From the NCBI GenBank assembly GCA_031283515.1, contig JAITBS010000607.1, positions 1 through 6,208 of the forward strand: a stretch of 6,208 bases of DNA. Reading direction: 5' to 3'. The stretch comes from Planctomycetaceae bacterium. Its GTDB lineage: Bacteria; Planctomycetota; Planctomycetia; Pirellulales; Thermoguttaceae. The position numbers were made by a program, and so were the translations under genes. The notes beneath the pieces are model-generated. The model was not told the origin of the DNA. It worked only from the letters and a program-made list of their open reading frames with translations, and searched no databases. Shown piece by piece: positions 6,101 to 6,208 of the stretch (position 1 is its first letter; every line of letters starts with the position of its first letter).

Positions 6101-6208
6101 TTGGACGAATCCGGTAATCGTAAACAAGAATTAACACCGCAAAAAACCGATAACAAATTCACACTGGAACTGAAACCGGAATACAAAACAATTTGGTACG
6201 AAATCGAA
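3119..6208 (+). CDS. Secreted clan GH-A (GH5-like) glycoside hydrolase with two inserted binding modules, 3' partial
   Basis: The frame is open for 1,030 codons to the window edge. Residues 1-24 form a signal peptide (MKKL, hydrophobic core, cleavage likely after AVA), so the enzyme is exported. A TIM-barrel first half follows: GTNTCFG (76-82), FGINCVRLHH (101-110), NINLHVSRS (151-159) and IEINNENS (218-225), where Glu223 fits the acid/base after strand 4. At 277-424 and 436-583 two similar beta-sandwich modules interrupt the barrel. It resumes near 612 with FCDFLFDIEAKYWNEM, DIHSYWNHP (666-674), TVSEYNHPYP (716-725, Glu719 the likely nucleophile) and FPFAYSHSNN (749-758). Residues from about 800 look like a C-terminal beta domain. 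Substrate cannot be told; a plant or algal polysaccharide is plausible. The last residues (YKTIWYEIE) resemble a natural C-terminus, so little is probably missing. No Shine-Dalgarno precedes ATG 3119. Confidence 0.85.
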   Translation, partial: MKKLICLTNFVCILMLYSVSAAVADNELFPFVISFDAPNNATNISNQLDVPAGKEGFVRVQDGHFVTDKGRIQFWGTNTCFGANFLNHAAADRMADRLARFGINCVRLHHMDSQDIWGGNNPKTKLELDKTQLEKLDYYVAALKKRGIYVNINLHVSRSLDERDGFPREVNRPSHDKGIDNYYRPFIDANKKYARDLLTHVNPYTGNAYKDEPSVAMIEINNENSIVTMWGGWGGLDVIQDPFLADLRKLWNDWLKTKYKNDTELRKAWNCRSVPLGNELLTNADFTDGYVPDGKGWNWETDEVVDASVSNSNNTLRFDVRKKGKVDWHPQLIASGFTVKKDQLYTLEFKVKANRNTTLNVGLRMNHEPWEGLGFDTKINLTTDWQTIKFVTTSLADDPNARISIGDFSAGTVYEIDSVSFKPGGEIGLPKESLFGNELLENSDFSKDYVPNGQGWSWEVDAEADTSVTNIDGILRLDVRKKGEVDWHPQLSGGAFNVESQQKYTLVFTARANKPAPLNIGLRMYHEPWQGLGFDRQEELTTEWKTFRYTISPDQNDDKARIILGGFQEGVVYEIDSVSFKSGEAGTEKDASLTNNSIPVIWKKDTGKYMKEAANDFCDFLFDIEAKYWNEMYRFLKDEIKVKQPVSGTQLEYGSTHAQAKMDYCDIHSYWNHPHFPGRAWDGNNWYLRNIALVNYLDKQILPNLATKRVYGKPFTVSEYNHPYPNQYAAEGLPLLAAFGAFQNWDGIFPFAYSHSNNPEPQKATSFFDTAGNTVQMAHMIACHALFCDGYNKNADKEIIVAPLTAEKEREIFKQDRHQYRLGFSGLGLDIRNALTKPVAVDVSGKIKELPKLPEIPKDQKKFEYSAADKISILYDMQQQGKGVVSVYNNHASLFTGFVTKGKEYPFSVGTIQFGETNLGWSTVSMTTLSASKNSQRLLLVATGEMTNTGMKLESLGDDKVTVGNRWGSEPVRCEGIPATITSTIPAKALKFWSLDESGNRKQELTPQKTDNKFTLELKPEYKTIWYEIE
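3947..4867 (+). repeat. Tandem pair of carbohydrate-binding-like modules within the hydrolase
   Basis: Two copies lie exactly 477 bp (159 codons) apart: unit 1 at about 3947-4390 and unit 2 at about 4424-4867. Shared landmarks are GNELL, GWNWE/GWSWE, DVRKKG, VDWHPQL, GLRM-x-HEPW-x-GLGF and YEIDSVSFK. A 24-bp stretch is identical in DNA (4092-4115 and 4569-4592). The fold prediction (CBM4/9-type beta sandwich) rests on this pattern and on known relatives carrying such domains; conserved Trp residues in the WHP and EPW motifs could contact sugar. They likely anchor the enzyme to its polysaccharide. Confidence 0.75.

Overview
The window carries three genes, all on the + strand. They are a PPi-type phosphofructokinase (170-1369), a ClpB-like protein reduced to its second AAA+ module (1520-2587), and a large secreted glycoside hydrolase that is still open at the right edge (3119-6208). 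The genes are moderately A+T-rich and the spacers strongly so. None of the three starts has a clear Shine-Dalgarno sequence. The hydrolase, with a signal peptide and two carbohydrate-binding-like modules inside its TIM barrel, together with the PPi-PFK, fits a polysaccharide-degrading, probably anaerobic bacterium. My best guess is the Planctomycetes/Lentisphaerae/Verrucomicrobia (PVC) group. This rests on remembered family resemblance, not on a marker gene, so it is weak.

Layout. Positions 1-169 are non-coding and rich in small inverted repeats that look like an intergenic repeat element, followed by an A/T-only-type hairpin and T-run. Next comes the phosphofructokinase. A 150-bp gap follows, containing a 14-bp sequence that recurs inside the start of the ClpB-like gene. 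That gene keeps complete D2 ATPase motifs but has no N domain, D1 or middle domain. Its last codons and stop are duplicated in tandem just downstream. A 531-bp A+T-rich spacer (2588-3118) then holds two promoter-like sites, several perfect small palindromes, a pyrimidine-rich tract with phased T-runs, and two operator-like dyads ahead of the hydrolase.

Function. The genes do not look like one operon: the gaps are long and the roles unrelated (glycolysis, protein quality control, polysaccharide breakdown). The loose metabolic link is that sugars released outside the cytoplasm by the hydrolase would feed glycolysis, where the PPi-PFK acts. I see no defence system, CRISPR array, transposase, tRNA or rRNA. 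The most unusual items are the stand-alone ClpB D2 module with repeat-marked edges, the hydrolase with a split barrel, and the palindrome-rich spacer.
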